A stretch of DNA of 64,000 nucleotides from Mariniphaga sp041687255 (GCA_041687255.1 JAWLCL010000003.1:248001-312000); one strand, 5' to 3'; shown: positions 18,068-26,708, numbered from the stretch's first letter. Translations and numbers: made by a program. The notes: a model not told the origin generated them from the letters alone.

Positions 18068-18090
18068 TATAAAACCAAAATAAACAACAC

Positions 18091-18759
18091 ATGAGTGAAC
18101 TTTTAACCAGGATTGCCGAGTGCATTGAGTTTGGAAAAATTAATAAAGTGGCCCCTTTTCCTCCGAATATGAAGGGACAGGACGGTGCCGACGAGCTTAC
18201 CCGTAAGGCATTGGATGAAGGCATTTCAGCTAAGCAGATACTGAACGAAGGGCTGATGGTGGGGATGGAAAAAGTGGGCATCAAGTTTCGGGAGAACAAG
18301 GTGTTTGTGCCCCAGGTGCTGATGTCGGCGAAGGCTATGAGCACAGCCATGGTGCACCTGAAGCCTTATTTTCTGTCGGGTGAAGTGAAGGAAAAAGGAA
18401 CCTTTATTATAGGAACCGTGGAAGGCGATTTGCACGATATCGGTAAGAACCTTGTAGCCATGATGGTGGAAGGCAGCGGTTGGAAGGTGGTTGATTTAGG
18501 CACTGATGTTAAGGCCGAGCAATTTGTTGCAGCGCTTAAGGAACATCAGGATGCCTATGTCGGATTGTCGGCACTGCTTACTACTACAATGGTGAACATG
18601 GAAAAGATTACCAAAGCCATTAAGGAAGCTGTTCCTGAGGCGAAAGTGGCCGTGGGAGGTGCTCCCGTTACCGACGGGTTCCGGCAAAGAATTGGAGCCG
18701 ATATCTATTGTCCCGATCCTCAGGGACTGGTGGAATACCTTAATTTACAGCTGGTGTAA
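18091..18759 (+). CDS. Corrinoid (B12-binding) methyltransferase protein, MtaC/MtbC-like
   Basis: 222 residues, the usual size for free-standing corrinoid proteins. An N-terminal four-helix cap (about 5-95) precedes a Rossmann B12 domain. The cobalt-coordinating motif DxHxxG is D113-H115-G118 in EGDLHDIGKN; the conserved Ser of GLSALLTTTM (about 160) and GGAPV (189-193) complete the site. It should carry a methyl group on cobalt between two methyltransferases. It heads a four-gene cluster with a UroD-type methyltransferase, a homocysteine methyltransferase and a GTPase. The primary methyl donor enzyme is not present in the window. Confidence 0.93.
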   Translation: MSELLTRIAECIEFGKINKVAPFPPNMKGQDGADELTRKALDEGISAKQILNEGLMVGMEKVGIKFRENKVFVPQVLMSAKAMSTAMVHLKPYFLSGEVKEKGTFIIGTVEGDLHDIGKNLVAMMVEGSGWKVVDLGTDVKAEQFVAALKEHQDAYVGLSALLTTTMVNMEKITKAIKEAVPEAKVAVGGAPVTDGFRQRIGADIYCPDPQGLVEYLNLQLV

Positions 18760-18821
18760 AAAGACAGGGGTTCGGAAAAACACTATTTGCTTATAATTTT
18801 TTTTTACTTCTTAAAGACAAC

Positions 18822-18935
18822 ATGAAGAAGTTCCATGTTTCCAATGGAAAAGGAATAGCACTTTTCATGAATGAATCCTTTAAGTTGCTGAAAGTTGACA
18901 ATAGGTTTACCTGTTGCTTTTTACCAAATTCTTAA
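18822..18935 (+). CDS. Possible 37-residue small protein in the corrinoid cluster
   Basis: An ATG-initiated frame of 37 codons sits in the gap between the corrinoid protein and UroD-type genes. It starts MKKFHVSNGKGIALF, contains a vicinal Cys pair (FTCCF, residues 31-32) and stops three bases before the ATG of the next gene in the same frame. It could be a leader peptide coupling translation or a small thiol protein, but a frame this short can occur by chance in a 179-base gap. No homologue is known to me. Confidence 0.25.
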   Translation: MKKFHVSNGKGIALFMNESFKLLKVDNRFTCCFLPNS

Positions 18936-18938
18936 AAA

Positions 18939-20558
18939 ATGAATGGTCTTGGATTGATAAGAAAGGCATTTACCCTTCAACCGGTGGAGCGTGTTCCATG
19001 GGTACCTTTTGTAGGTGTTCACGGAGGTTTTCTTACCGACACCGATGCGGCAACGTATCTTAAATCGTCTGAGGAAATTGTCAGGGGCATCAGCAAGGCT
19101 GTAGAGGAATATAATCCTGACGGAATTCCTGTGGTTTTTGATTTGCAGGTGGAAGCTGAAGTTTTGGGATGTGAACTGAAGTGGTCGGAATCGGGTCCGC
19201 CTGCAGTAGTTTCTCATCCGCTGGCTGAAGGAAAACTGCTAAGTGATTTGAAGGTTCCGGGGCCTGCCGACGGACGGATTAAGGTATGCCTGGAAGCTAC
19301 ACGAATTGTCAGGGAAAAATATCCTGATCTGGCTATTTATGGCCTCATCACCGGTCCTTTCACATTGGCACTGCACCTGATGGGAACCGATATTTTTATG
19401 AAGCTGTTTGAGCAGCCCGATGAGGTACACCGGGTAATGGAGTTTTGCACCCGGGTGGGGCTGAATATGGCAGAGTATTATCTGGATGCAGGCAGTGATG
19501 TTATAGCTGTTGTGGACCCGATGACCAGCCAGATTGATACAGATACTTTTGACTCGTTTGTTTCGCCCTATGTTACCCGACTGTTTGAACGGGTACGGCA
19601 GTACGGCAGACTCAGCTCCTTTTTTGTTTGCGGGCATGCCCAGCAGAATATTGAAGCCATGTGCAACTGCCGGCCCGATAATGTGTCGATCGATGAAAAC
19701 ATACCGGTCGATTTTGTAAAGGAGATAGCCCTTAAAAAGGGCATCAGCTTTGGCGGAAACCTGAAACTTACAGTTACATTGCTGATGGGAACTCCTGACG
19801 ATTGCCGGGAGCATGCACTTGAATGTCTCGATATGGGTGGCAATACCGGGTTCATTCTGGCTCCGGGATGTGATTTGCCGCGGGAAACACCACCCCAAAA
19901 TCTGAAGGCAGTGACGGAACTGCTCCACGATCCTTATCAGCAGGATGTTGTTCGCACGCTCGAACGTAAGGAAAGTTCGCTCGAGGTGTTTAACATGAAA
20001 GATTACGGCCAGGCCGATAAGGTGATTGTGGATGTCATAACACTGGATTCTGAATCGTGTGCTCCCTGCCAGTATATGGTGGAGGCCGTGAAAAGAATTG
20101 CACCTTATTTTGAAGGGGTGGTGGAGTGGCGCGAGCATGCCATAAAGCGGATGGAGGCCGTGAGTTTTATGTCGTCGTTGATGGTGAAAAATATACCTAC
20201 CATATGTATCGACGGGAAAATAGCTTTTGTTTCAAAAATACCGCCGGAACGGGAGCTTGTGGCAGCCATTCAGAAGCGTATCAATGAGAAGTTGAAACTT
20301 AAAATCAAGTCGCAGCGAAGTAAACTTATACTTTTGGGTGAAGAGGAAAGCCAGTGCAAAGAGCTTAATGAAAGGGTGCAGCATGCGCTTACCGAGCTTG
20401 GAAAGGAAATGGATGTGCAGGTTGAAACCGGAAAAGACAAGCTTGCAGCATATGGAATTGCTCAGGCGCCGGCCGTTGTGGCTGTTAGCTATAAGCTTAA
20501 AGCTGAGGGTGCTGTACCTTCAACCGAAGTGATAAAAGAATGGCTAAAAGAGTTGTGA
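18939..20558 (+). CDS. UroD-type corrinoid methyltransferase fused to two thioredoxin-like domains
   Basis: 539 residues. Residues 1-340 are a uroporphyrinogen-decarboxylase-superfamily methyltransferase of the MtaA/MtbA kind, with zinc ligand candidates C231/H233 (FVCGHA) and C311 (APGCDLPRETPPQN). Residues about 363-450 form a thioredoxin-like domain with CAPC (374-377) and cis-Pro P420 (NIPTICIDGK). Residues about 461-539 form a second thioredoxin-like fold with one cysteine (C473) and a cis-Pro-like P511. MtaA proteins are normally about 340 residues, so the tail is an addition of roughly 200. It should move methyl between the corrinoid protein and a thiol; the redox tail may keep the zinc thiols or cobalt reduced. 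Confidence 0.88.
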   Translation: MNGLGLIRKAFTLQPVERVPWVPFVGVHGGFLTDTDAATYLKSSEEIVRGISKAVEEYNPDGIPVVFDLQVEAEVLGCELKWSESGPPAVVSHPLAEGKLLSDLKVPGPADGRIKVCLEATRIVREKYPDLAIYGLITGPFTLALHLMGTDIFMKLFEQPDEVHRVMEFCTRVGLNMAEYYLDAGSDVIAVVDPMTSQIDTDTFDSFVSPYVTRLFERVRQYGRLSSFFVCGHAQQNIEAMCNCRPDNVSIDENIPVDFVKEIALKKGISFGGNLKLTVTLLMGTPDDCREHALECLDMGGNTGFILAPGCDLPRETPPQNLKAVTELLHDPYQQDVVRTLERKESSLEVFNMKDYGQADKVIVDVITLDSESCAPCQYMVEAVKRIAPYFEGVVEWREHAIKRMEAVSFMSSLMVKNIPTICIDGKIAFVSKIPPERELVAAIQKRINEKLKLKIKSQRSKLILLGEEESQCKELNERVQHALTELGKEMDVQVETGKDKLAAYGIAQAPAVVAVSYKLKAEGAVPSTEVIKEWLKEL

Positions 20559-20587
20559 ATTTTTAGTAAATTAGCAAGATAATATAA

Positions 20588-21478
20588 ATGGAAATGGGTA
20601 AGATTCTTGAAAGTTTAAAATCAGACAAGGTACTGGTCTCCGACGGGGCATGGGGAACTTTCCTCCAGCAAAAAGGATTGCAACCCGGCGAATGCCCCGA
20701 GGAATGGAATCTAACCCATCCGGACCAGGTTTTGGACATTGCCAGAAGCTACATTGATGCCGGTGCCGACATGATTGAAACCAACAGTTTTGGAGGTACA
20801 CGCTTTAAACTGGAGCGGTTTGGGCTGGGCGACAAAGTTTTTGAACTGAATAAGGCAGCTGCAGAAATCAGTCGTAAGGCTGCCGGTGATAAGTTTGTTC
20901 TGGGGTCGGTTGGCCCCACAGGTAAGATACTGATGATGGGCGATGTGACCGAAAAAGAATTGTATGAAGCCTTCCGCGAGCAGGTTCGTGGGTTGGAAGC
21001 CGGCGGTGCGGATGCCATAATGATTGAAACGATGAGTGATCTGGATGAGGCAAGGATTGCCATTCAGGCTGCCGGGGAGAGCACAAAGCTGGAAGTTTTC
21101 TGCACAATGACTTTCGAACGTACTGTTGAAGGTGAATACCGCTCAATGATGGGAGTTTCCCCTACCGATATGGTGAATGTACTGATAGATGCGGGAGCTG
21201 AACTTATTGGCGCCAATTGCGGCAACGGCATAGCCGGAATGGTGGACATTGTGAAGGAAATAAGGAAAGCTGATGCCGCTATACCCATACTTGTGCATGC
21301 AAATGCAGGTATGCCTGTATATGATGAAGGCGAAACCGTGTTTCCTGAAAAACCGGAGGAGATGGCTGCACTTATTCCAAAATTAATAGATGCCGGTGCA
21401 AATATTATAGGAGGATGCTGCGGCACCACGCCCGAACACATAAAAAGGGTGAGGGAGGTGACCGACCGGCTCAAATGA
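20588..21478 (+). CDS. Homocysteine S-methyltransferase family protein (MetH N-terminal type)
   Basis: 296 residues, a lone Hcy-binding TIM barrel. The zinc ligands are all present: C211 (GANCGNG) and C277/C278 (GGCCGTTP). The N-terminal DGAWGTFLQ and ETNSFGGTR match the substrate side of MetH domain 1. Next to a corrinoid protein, it most likely takes methyl from methylcob(III)alamin and passes it to homocysteine or another thiol. Full MetH is encoded at 57542-61207, so this is a second system. Its stop overlaps the next start (ATGA), showing tight coupling. Confidence 0.92.
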   Translation: MEMGKILESLKSDKVLVSDGAWGTFLQQKGLQPGECPEEWNLTHPDQVLDIARSYIDAGADMIETNSFGGTRFKLERFGLGDKVFELNKAAAEISRKAAGDKFVLGSVGPTGKILMMGDVTEKELYEAFREQVRGLEAGGADAIMIETMSDLDEARIAIQAAGESTKLEVFCTMTFERTVEGEYRSMMGVSPTDMVNVLIDAGAELIGANCGNGIAGMVDIVKEIRKADAAIPILVHANAGMPVYDEGETVFPEKPEEMAALIPKLIDAGANIIGGCCGTTPEHIKRVREVTDRLK

Positions 21479-22368
21479 AAATACCATTTCATATCGTTTC
21501 CGGTTTCCTGGGCAGTGGCAAGACTACCTTTCTTAAGCGTATAATCGAATCGTGCCCCGAAAATCTTAAGCTTGGAATTATTCAGAATGAATTTGCACGA
21601 TCGGGTATCGATGGCGCAGAACTGAAAGCATCAGGCAGGGAATTTGATCTTCTGGAAATTAATAAAGGATCCGTTTTTTGTGTGTGCCTGTTAGGTGATT
21701 TTTCCCGCTCTCTTGAAAAGTTTGTAGATGAACACCAGCCCGATGTTTTAATACTTGAAGCTTCCGGGCTTTCCGATACTACTGCCGTTACTGAAGTCAT
21801 CTCCACAGGTAAGCTTGCTGAAAAAATCTTCCTGGCTACCAACTGGTGCATTGTTGATGGTCTGAACTTTTCAAGAACCGGTTTGATGAGGCAGCGGGTG
21901 ATGCATCAGGTACGCATGGCTGATGTGGTTTTCCTTAATAAAACAGATCTGCTGAAGGACTGCAGTTCAGTTGAAAAGCAAGTGAGGGAAATGAATCCTT
22001 TTGCAAAAATAGTACAAACGGAATATTGCAAGGCTGACTTTGAACTTGGGAAAGCAGCCTTGACAAAAGTTTATCACCAGGCGGTAAAGCCACTTGAGCG
22101 TCCAGCAGTAAACTCGATGGTTATTAAAAGCGGAAGAAAAACTACCCGTGAACAGGCAATGACGTTTCTTGGGGAATGGGCTCCCAAAGCTTACCGCATA
22201 AAAGGTTACATTAATTTAATGAACGGAAATACCCTGGCGGTGCAATGTGTGTACGATACCGTCCGATGTGCGGAGATGGATGGAAGCTTCTATTCCTCAG
22301 AGCTAATTGCATTATCCGACCAGTTCACACTTAGGGAGTGGCATAGCTCATTTAAAGCTATTACCTGA
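21475..22368 (+). CDS. G3E-family GTPase (CobW/COG0523-like metallochaperone)
   Basis: 297 residues from the ATG at 21475, which overlaps the stop of the previous gene; a longer in-frame start at 21415 would lie inside that gene and is rejected. P-loop GFLGSGKTT (10-18), NKTD (155-158) and ILEASGLSD identify the G3E class. The metal motif CxCC is reduced to C69-V-C71. G3E GTPases insert zinc, cobalt or nickel into client proteins or guard B12 enzymes. The two zinc enzymes and the corrinoid protein of this cluster are the obvious clients. Confidence 0.88.
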   Translation: MKIPFHIVSGFLGSGKTTFLKRIIESCPENLKLGIIQNEFARSGIDGAELKASGREFDLLEINKGSVFCVCLLGDFSRSLEKFVDEHQPDVLILEASGLSDTTAVTEVISTGKLAEKIFLATNWCIVDGLNFSRTGLMRQRVMHQVRMADVVFLNKTDLLKDCSSVEKQVREMNPFAKIVQTEYCKADFELGKAALTKVYHQAVKPLERPAVNSMVIKSGRKTTREQAMTFLGEWAPKAYRIKGYINLMNGNTLAVQCVYDTVRCAEMDGSFYSSELIALSDQFTLREWHSSFKAIT

Positions 22369-22427
22369 TAAATGTCATCAAAATGCTCCTTAGAAACATT
22401 TTAAATTACCTATATTAGATGATTCTT

Positions 22428-22459
22428 TTTGGGGAAAATTGGCGGTTCAGCTACTTTTG
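22428..22459 (+). promoter_or_regulatory. Promoter of the sdhCAB operon
   Basis: TTTG at 22428-22431, a 20-base spacer and TACTTTTG at 22452-22459 give a near-perfect Bacteroidota housekeeping promoter (TTTG, about 19-21, TAnnTTTG), 37 bases before the sdhC start. Confidence 0.65.
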
Positions 22460-22496
22460 TACCGGAACTTAATATCAACAATATAAACAACTTCTT

Positions 22497-23177
22497 ATGA
22501 GCAGTTTTCTTAGTGCTTCAATTGGAAAAAAATTCATTATGAGCGTATCAGGTCTTTTCCTGGTGCTGTTTCTCGCTGTTCACCTTGCCGTTAATCTTTT
22601 ACTGATATTTGATGACACCGGGGAGCTATATAATGTGGCAGCCAATTTCATGTCAACCAATCCTGCAATCCGGATTATAGAACCTTTGCTTGGGTTGGGG
22701 TTTCTGGTTCATATCCTTTGGTCGTTTGTGCTGGAGTATAACAACTGGAAGGCCCGGCCAGTTAAATACAATAAGAAGAACAAGAGTGCAACAAGTTCAT
22801 GGGCATCCCGGAACATGCTGGTTCTTGGAGGCATTATTCTGGTGTTCCTGGTAATTCACATCATAAATTTCTATTGGATCATAAGATTTAATCCTCATGA
22901 AATGAATTCAGTGACCATCAATGGAGAACATATAGAAGATTCCTATACACTTGTTGCCGATTTATTTAAGTACAGCCTTGTTTATAATGTGTTTTATATC
23001 CTCAGTGCAATTTTACTTGGCTTTCATCTTTCACACGGCTTTTGGTCGGCTTTTCATACCTTGGGATGGAATAATGATAACTGGATGAACCGGTTACAGA
23101 TTATAGGTAAGATTTATGCAGTAATTATTGCCGTTGGTTTTTCTGTTATTCCACTGTACTTCTTCATTAAGTTTTAA
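22497..23177 (+). CDS. sdhC: Succinate dehydrogenase / fumarate reductase cytochrome b subunit
   Basis: 226 residues with five membrane segments. It matches the Bacteroidota/epsilon-type single-chain cytochrome b558 that binds two haems and quinone and anchors SdhA and SdhB. Histidines that could ligate haem occur in AVHLAVN, FLVHILW, LVIHIIN and GFHLSHGF. It starts an operon with sdhA 11 bases behind and has a strong promoter upstream. Confidence 0.93.
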   Translation: MSSFLSASIGKKFIMSVSGLFLVLFLAVHLAVNLLLIFDDTGELYNVAANFMSTNPAIRIIEPLLGLGFLVHILWSFVLEYNNWKARPVKYNKKNKSATSSWASRNMLVLGGIILVFLVIHIINFYWIIRFNPHEMNSVTINGEHIEDSYTLVADLFKYSLVYNVFYILSAILLGFHLSHGFWSAFHTLGWNNDNWMNRLQIIGKIYAVIIAVGFSVIPLYFFIKF

Positions 23178-23188
23178 AAGATTACATT

Positions 23189-25129
23189 ATGAGCATATTA
23201 GAATCTAAAATACCACAGGGCCCGTTAGCAGAAAAGTGGGTTAAACATAAAACTGCCATTAAAGTAGTAAGTCCTGCTAATAAAAGAAAGCTGGAAATCA
23301 TTGTAGTAGGAACCGGATTAGGTGGGGCATCAGCTGCTGCTTCCCTTGCCGAGATGGGTTATAAGGTGAAGGCATTTTGTTACCAGGACAGCCCGAGGCG
23401 GGCGCACTCCATTGCAGCGCAGGGTGGTATTAATGCCGCAAAAAACTATCAAAACGATAACGATTCAGTATTCAGACTTTTTGTCGATACCATCAAAGGT
23501 GGCGACTATCGTTCAAGAGAGGCTAATGTATACCGGTTAGCCGAAGTTTCGAATAACATTATTGACCAATGTGTGGCTCAGGGCGTGCCGTTTGGCCGTG
23601 AATACGGCGGCTTGCTGGCAAACCGTTCTTTTGGTGGAGCATTGGTAAGCCGTACGTTTTATGCCCGTGGGCAAACCGGTCAGCAGCTCCTGCTGGGAGC
23701 TTACCAGGCTTTAAACCGGCAGATTGCCGAAGGAAATGTGGAGATGTATTCCCGCCATGAAATGCTCGATGTGGTTCTTATTGATGGAAAAGCACGCGGT
23801 ATTATTGCACGTGACCTTGTTACAGGGAAAATAAAACGTTTTGGGGCACATGCTGTGGTGGTGGCTTCCGGCGGTTACGGAAATGTGTTCTTTCTGTCGA
23901 CAAATGCCATGGGAAGCAACGGCTCCGCAGCCTGGCAGTGTTATAAAAAAGGCGCTTTCTTTTCCAATCCCAGTTTTGTGCAGATACATCCAACTTGCAT
24001 CCCCGTGCATGGTGACCAGCAGTCGAAGCTGACACTTATGTCGGAATCATTGCGGAATGATGGCCGCGTATGGGTGCCTAAAGATAAGGCAGTTGCTGAA
24101 AAGCTGCGCAAAGGAGATATTGGCCCTAATGATATACCTGAAGAAGAACGTGATTTCTACCTCGAGCGCCGGTATCCTTCATACGGTAACCTGGTTCCAC
24201 GTGATGTGGCATCAAGGGCTGCCAAGGAACGCTGTGATGCCGGATATGGTGTAAATGCCGAAGGAAAGGCAGTTTACCTCGATTTTAAATATTCCATTGA
24301 GCGGCTTGGCAAAAAGGTTATTGAAGCACGCTACGGTAACCTGTTTCAGATGTACGAAAAAATTACCGATGTCGATCCTTACAAGGAGCCGATGATGATT
24401 TATCCGGCAATACATTATTCTATGGGAGGGACCTGGGTTGATTATAACCTGATGACTACCATCCCCGGATTATATTCCATTGGCGAGGCCAACTTCTCTG
24501 ATCACGGTGCAAACCGCCTGGGGGCTTCAGCACTGATGCAAGGGCTGGCTGATGGTTATTTTGTGTTGCCATATACCATAGGCGACTATCTCGCAGACGA
24601 AATCATGGTTCCAAAAACCGATACCAAAGCGCCGGAATTTGAAGCGGCTGAGAAGGCTGTTGCCGGGCGGATTGAAAAGTTATTCAATATTAAAGGTACC
24701 AAACCGGTTGATTATTTCTTTAAAAAGCTTGGACATATAATGTGGGATTACGTGGGAATGTCGCGTAATGCTGAAGGTTTGAGAAAAGCAATTACACTTA
24801 TTCGTGAAGCCCGCGAAGAGTTTTGGAAAGACGTAAAAGTTACAGGCGAACTAAATAACCTGAACCCGGAGCTTGAGAAAGCAGGACGTCTGGCCGACTT
24901 TTTTGATATCGGTGAACTGATGGCGATCGATGCACTCGACCGAAATGAATCGTGCGGAGGCCACTTCAGAGAAGAGTCGGTAACAGAAGACGGCGAAGCC
25001 AAACGCGATGATGAAAACTTTACTTATGTTTCGTGCTGGGAATTTAAAGGGGAAAGAAAGGAGCCGGTACTTCATAAGGAAGAATTAGTGTTCGAGAATG
25101 TGAAACTTGTTCAAAGAAGTTATAAGTAA
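23189..25129 (+). CDS. sdhA: Succinate dehydrogenase / fumarate reductase flavoprotein subunit
   Basis: 646 residues. FAD-binding GTGLGGASAAASLAEMG near residue 40, the covalent-FAD His segment RAHSIAAQGGINAAKNY, and the active-site IHPTCIPVHG and SYGNLVPRDVASR regions are all present. It oxidises succinate or reduces fumarate. The 92-base gap to sdhB contains a short pyrimidine/purine repeat but the operon continues. Confidence 0.95.
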   Translation: MSILESKIPQGPLAEKWVKHKTAIKVVSPANKRKLEIIVVGTGLGGASAAASLAEMGYKVKAFCYQDSPRRAHSIAAQGGINAAKNYQNDNDSVFRLFVDTIKGGDYRSREANVYRLAEVSNNIIDQCVAQGVPFGREYGGLLANRSFGGALVSRTFYARGQTGQQLLLGAYQALNRQIAEGNVEMYSRHEMLDVVLIDGKARGIIARDLVTGKIKRFGAHAVVVASGGYGNVFFLSTNAMGSNGSAAWQCYKKGAFFSNPSFVQIHPTCIPVHGDQQSKLTLMSESLRNDGRVWVPKDKAVAEKLRKGDIGPNDIPEEERDFYLERRYPSYGNLVPRDVASRAAKERCDAGYGVNAEGKAVYLDFKYSIERLGKKVIEARYGNLFQMYEKITDVDPYKEPMMIYPAIHYSMGGTWVDYNLMTTIPGLYSIGEANFSDHGANRLGASALMQGLADGYFVLPYTIGDYLADEIMVPKTDTKAPEFEAAEKAVAGRIEKLFNIKGTKPVDYFFKKLGHIMWDYVGMSRNAEGLRKAITLIREAREEFWKDVKVTGELNNLNPELEKAGRLADFFDIGELMAIDALDRNESCGGHFREESVTEDGEAKRDDENFTYVSCWEFKGERKEPVLHKEELVFENVKLVQRSYK

Positions 25130-25221
25130 ATTGATAAAGTAAAGGGCACAGGGTAAAAGGTAAAGAAGTATCAATAAACTCTAAGTTCAATACGAATTAC
25201 TCATATATAATTTATAGTAAT

Positions 25222-25983
25222 ATGGCTGATAAGATTCTTAAGAAACTCAATATAAAGGTGTGGCGGCAGAAGAATGCAGCTGCTGAAGGTCATTTCGAGA
25301 CTTATACCATTGAAAACATTTCCGGCGGTACATCTTTCCTTGAAATGATGGATATCCTGAACAATAAGCTGATATTGGAAGACAAAGATCCCATTGCATT
25401 CGACCACGACTGCCGTGAAGGTATTTGCGGAACCTGCAGCTTATTTATCAATGGCAGGGCGCACGGTCCTGATGAGGATATTACAACCTGTCAGCTTCAC
25501 ATGCGTAAGTTTAAAGAAGGCGAAACCATTACTATTGAACCATGGCGTGCAGCTTCTTTCCCGGTTATCAAAGACCTGGTGGTCGATCGTACCGCCTTTG
25601 AAAAAATACTGCAGGCCGGAGGGTTTATTTCAGTGCGTACAGGGGGTGTGCCCGATGCCAACTCCATTCCGATCTCATACGAAGATGTGGAGGAATCAAT
25701 GGATGCAGCCTCTTGTATCGGTTGTGGTGCATGTGTTGCTGCATGTAAGAACTCATCGGCCATGTTGTTTGTTGCGGCCAAAGTTTCGCACCTGGGTAAG
25801 CTGCCCCAGGGTAGGGTAGAAGCCAAAAAACGTGCCCGCAGCATGGTAGCCAAAATGGACGAACTGGGATTCGGGGGCTGCACCAACACCCGCGCCTGCG
25901 AAGTGGAGTGCCCGAAGAACATTTCAATTACACATATAGCACGGTTGAACAGAGAATACCTTACAGCCAGGTTATCGGAATAA
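25222..25983 (+). CDS. sdhB: Succinate dehydrogenase / fumarate reductase iron-sulfur subunit
   Basis: 253 residues. The [2Fe-2S] cysteines are in CREGICGTCSLF, and the C-terminal cluster ligands are in SCIGCGACVAACKNS and CTNTRACEVECPK. It passes electrons between the flavin and the cytochrome b subunit. Last gene of sdhCAB, with a rho-independent terminator 20 bases downstream. Confidence 0.95.
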   Translation: MADKILKKLNIKVWRQKNAAAEGHFETYTIENISGGTSFLEMMDILNNKLILEDKDPIAFDHDCREGICGTCSLFINGRAHGPDEDITTCQLHMRKFKEGETITIEPWRAASFPVIKDLVVDRTAFEKILQAGGFISVRTGGVPDANSIPISYEDVEESMDAASCIGCGACVAACKNSSAMLFVAAKVSHLGKLPQGRVEAKKRARSMVAKMDELGFGGCTNTRACEVECPKNISITHIARLNREYLTARLSE

Positions 25984-26002
25984 AGTAAAAGATATAGCTG
26001 GA

Positions 26003-26036
26003 AAGCCTCTTTGCAACCCGCAGAGAGGCTTTTTTG
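26003..26036 (+). terminator. Terminator after sdhB (bidirectional)
   Basis: AAGCCTCT (26003-26010) pairs with AGAGGCTT (26024-26031) around a 13-base loop, followed by a T run to 26035. It lies between two convergent genes and can serve both. Confidence 0.75.
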
Positions 26037-26056
26037 CTTTTAAAAACAAGGTGGTG

Positions 26057-26572
26057 TCAATTGCCGGTGCTGGTCAGCAGCTCCAGGATAATCCCAACCT
26101 CCGGCATGTTTACATAGGAATAGCTACCGCCGGTGAAATCTCCCTGCTGCTGCAATTTACCTCCTTTGTTTTCCAAAAAGGAGATGCTTTTCTCCATCCC
26201 GTTTACATTAAAAGCAATGTGGTGGAATCCTTCTCCATGCTTTTTAAGGTGTTGGTACCATGTACTATTCTTTCCTATTGGCTCAATAAGTTCAATGGTA
26301 ATGTTATCGAGCCGGAAGAAAGCCAGCTTAGCCCTGGCTTCAGTGGGCTTTCCCTCGTAATGGGTATTGGCTTTTTCATAACCATCGGTGGTGATGATCT
26401 GCGGTTTCTCACTAAACCCTAAAAAGGCGGTCCACCTTTCTGTTGCTTTTTCAATATCGTTTACCACCAGACCTATCTGGGTGATGTTGCCGTTGCCGAA
26501 CTTCTCCTGTGCCTGTAATTGCATTGTTGCAATCATAAAAATGCCTGTTAAAAGAATGAGTGTCTTTTTCAT
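26057..26572 (-). CDS. Secreted VOC-family (glyoxalase/bleomycin-resistance fold) protein
   Basis: 171 residues. A signal peptide (MKKTLILLTGIFMIATMQLQAQ) is followed by one VOC module: IGLVVNDIEKATERW at the start and FHHIAFNV with a later GIILELL, supplying His and Glu metal ligands. Export of a VOC protein is uncommon; the substrate is unknown. Alone, convergent with sdhB. Confidence 0.82.
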   Translation of the reverse strand: MKKTLILLTGIFMIATMQLQAQEKFGNGNITQIGLVVNDIEKATERWTAFLGFSEKPQIITTDGYEKANTHYEGKPTEARAKLAFFRLDNITIELIEPIGKNSTWYQHLKKHGEGFHHIAFNVNGMEKSISFLENKGGKLQQQGDFTGGSYSYVNMPEVGIILELLTSTGN

Positions 26573-26646
26573 CTGAATTTTGTTTGATTAATTTTTCAGA
26601 TTAAAAGATACTGAATTTTATGCATCCAGTGGTAACGGGTAAGCAG

Positions 26647-26690
26647 TAAAAAATAAAACCGCTCTTGATTCAAAAGCGGTTTTTTATAAA
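26647..26690 (-). terminator. Terminator after metG
   Basis: AAAACCGCT (26655-26663) pairs with AGCGGTTTT (26675-26683); on the minus strand it is followed by TTTTATTTTTT. It lies 26 bases past the metG stop. T-rich flanks on both sides make it usable in both directions. Confidence 0.75.
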
Positions 26691-26708
26691 TGCATGATTT
26701 GTTTTCTG

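Noticed and set aside
17952..18090. Cobalamin or SAM riboswitch ahead of the corrinoid cluster
   Set aside because: No B12 box (GCCACTG) or SAM-I core could be seen; regulation by RNA is not supported.
21415..21474. Longer start for the G3E GTPase
   Set aside because: It would run 60 bases inside the preceding gene; the ATG at 21475 begins directly at the family motif.
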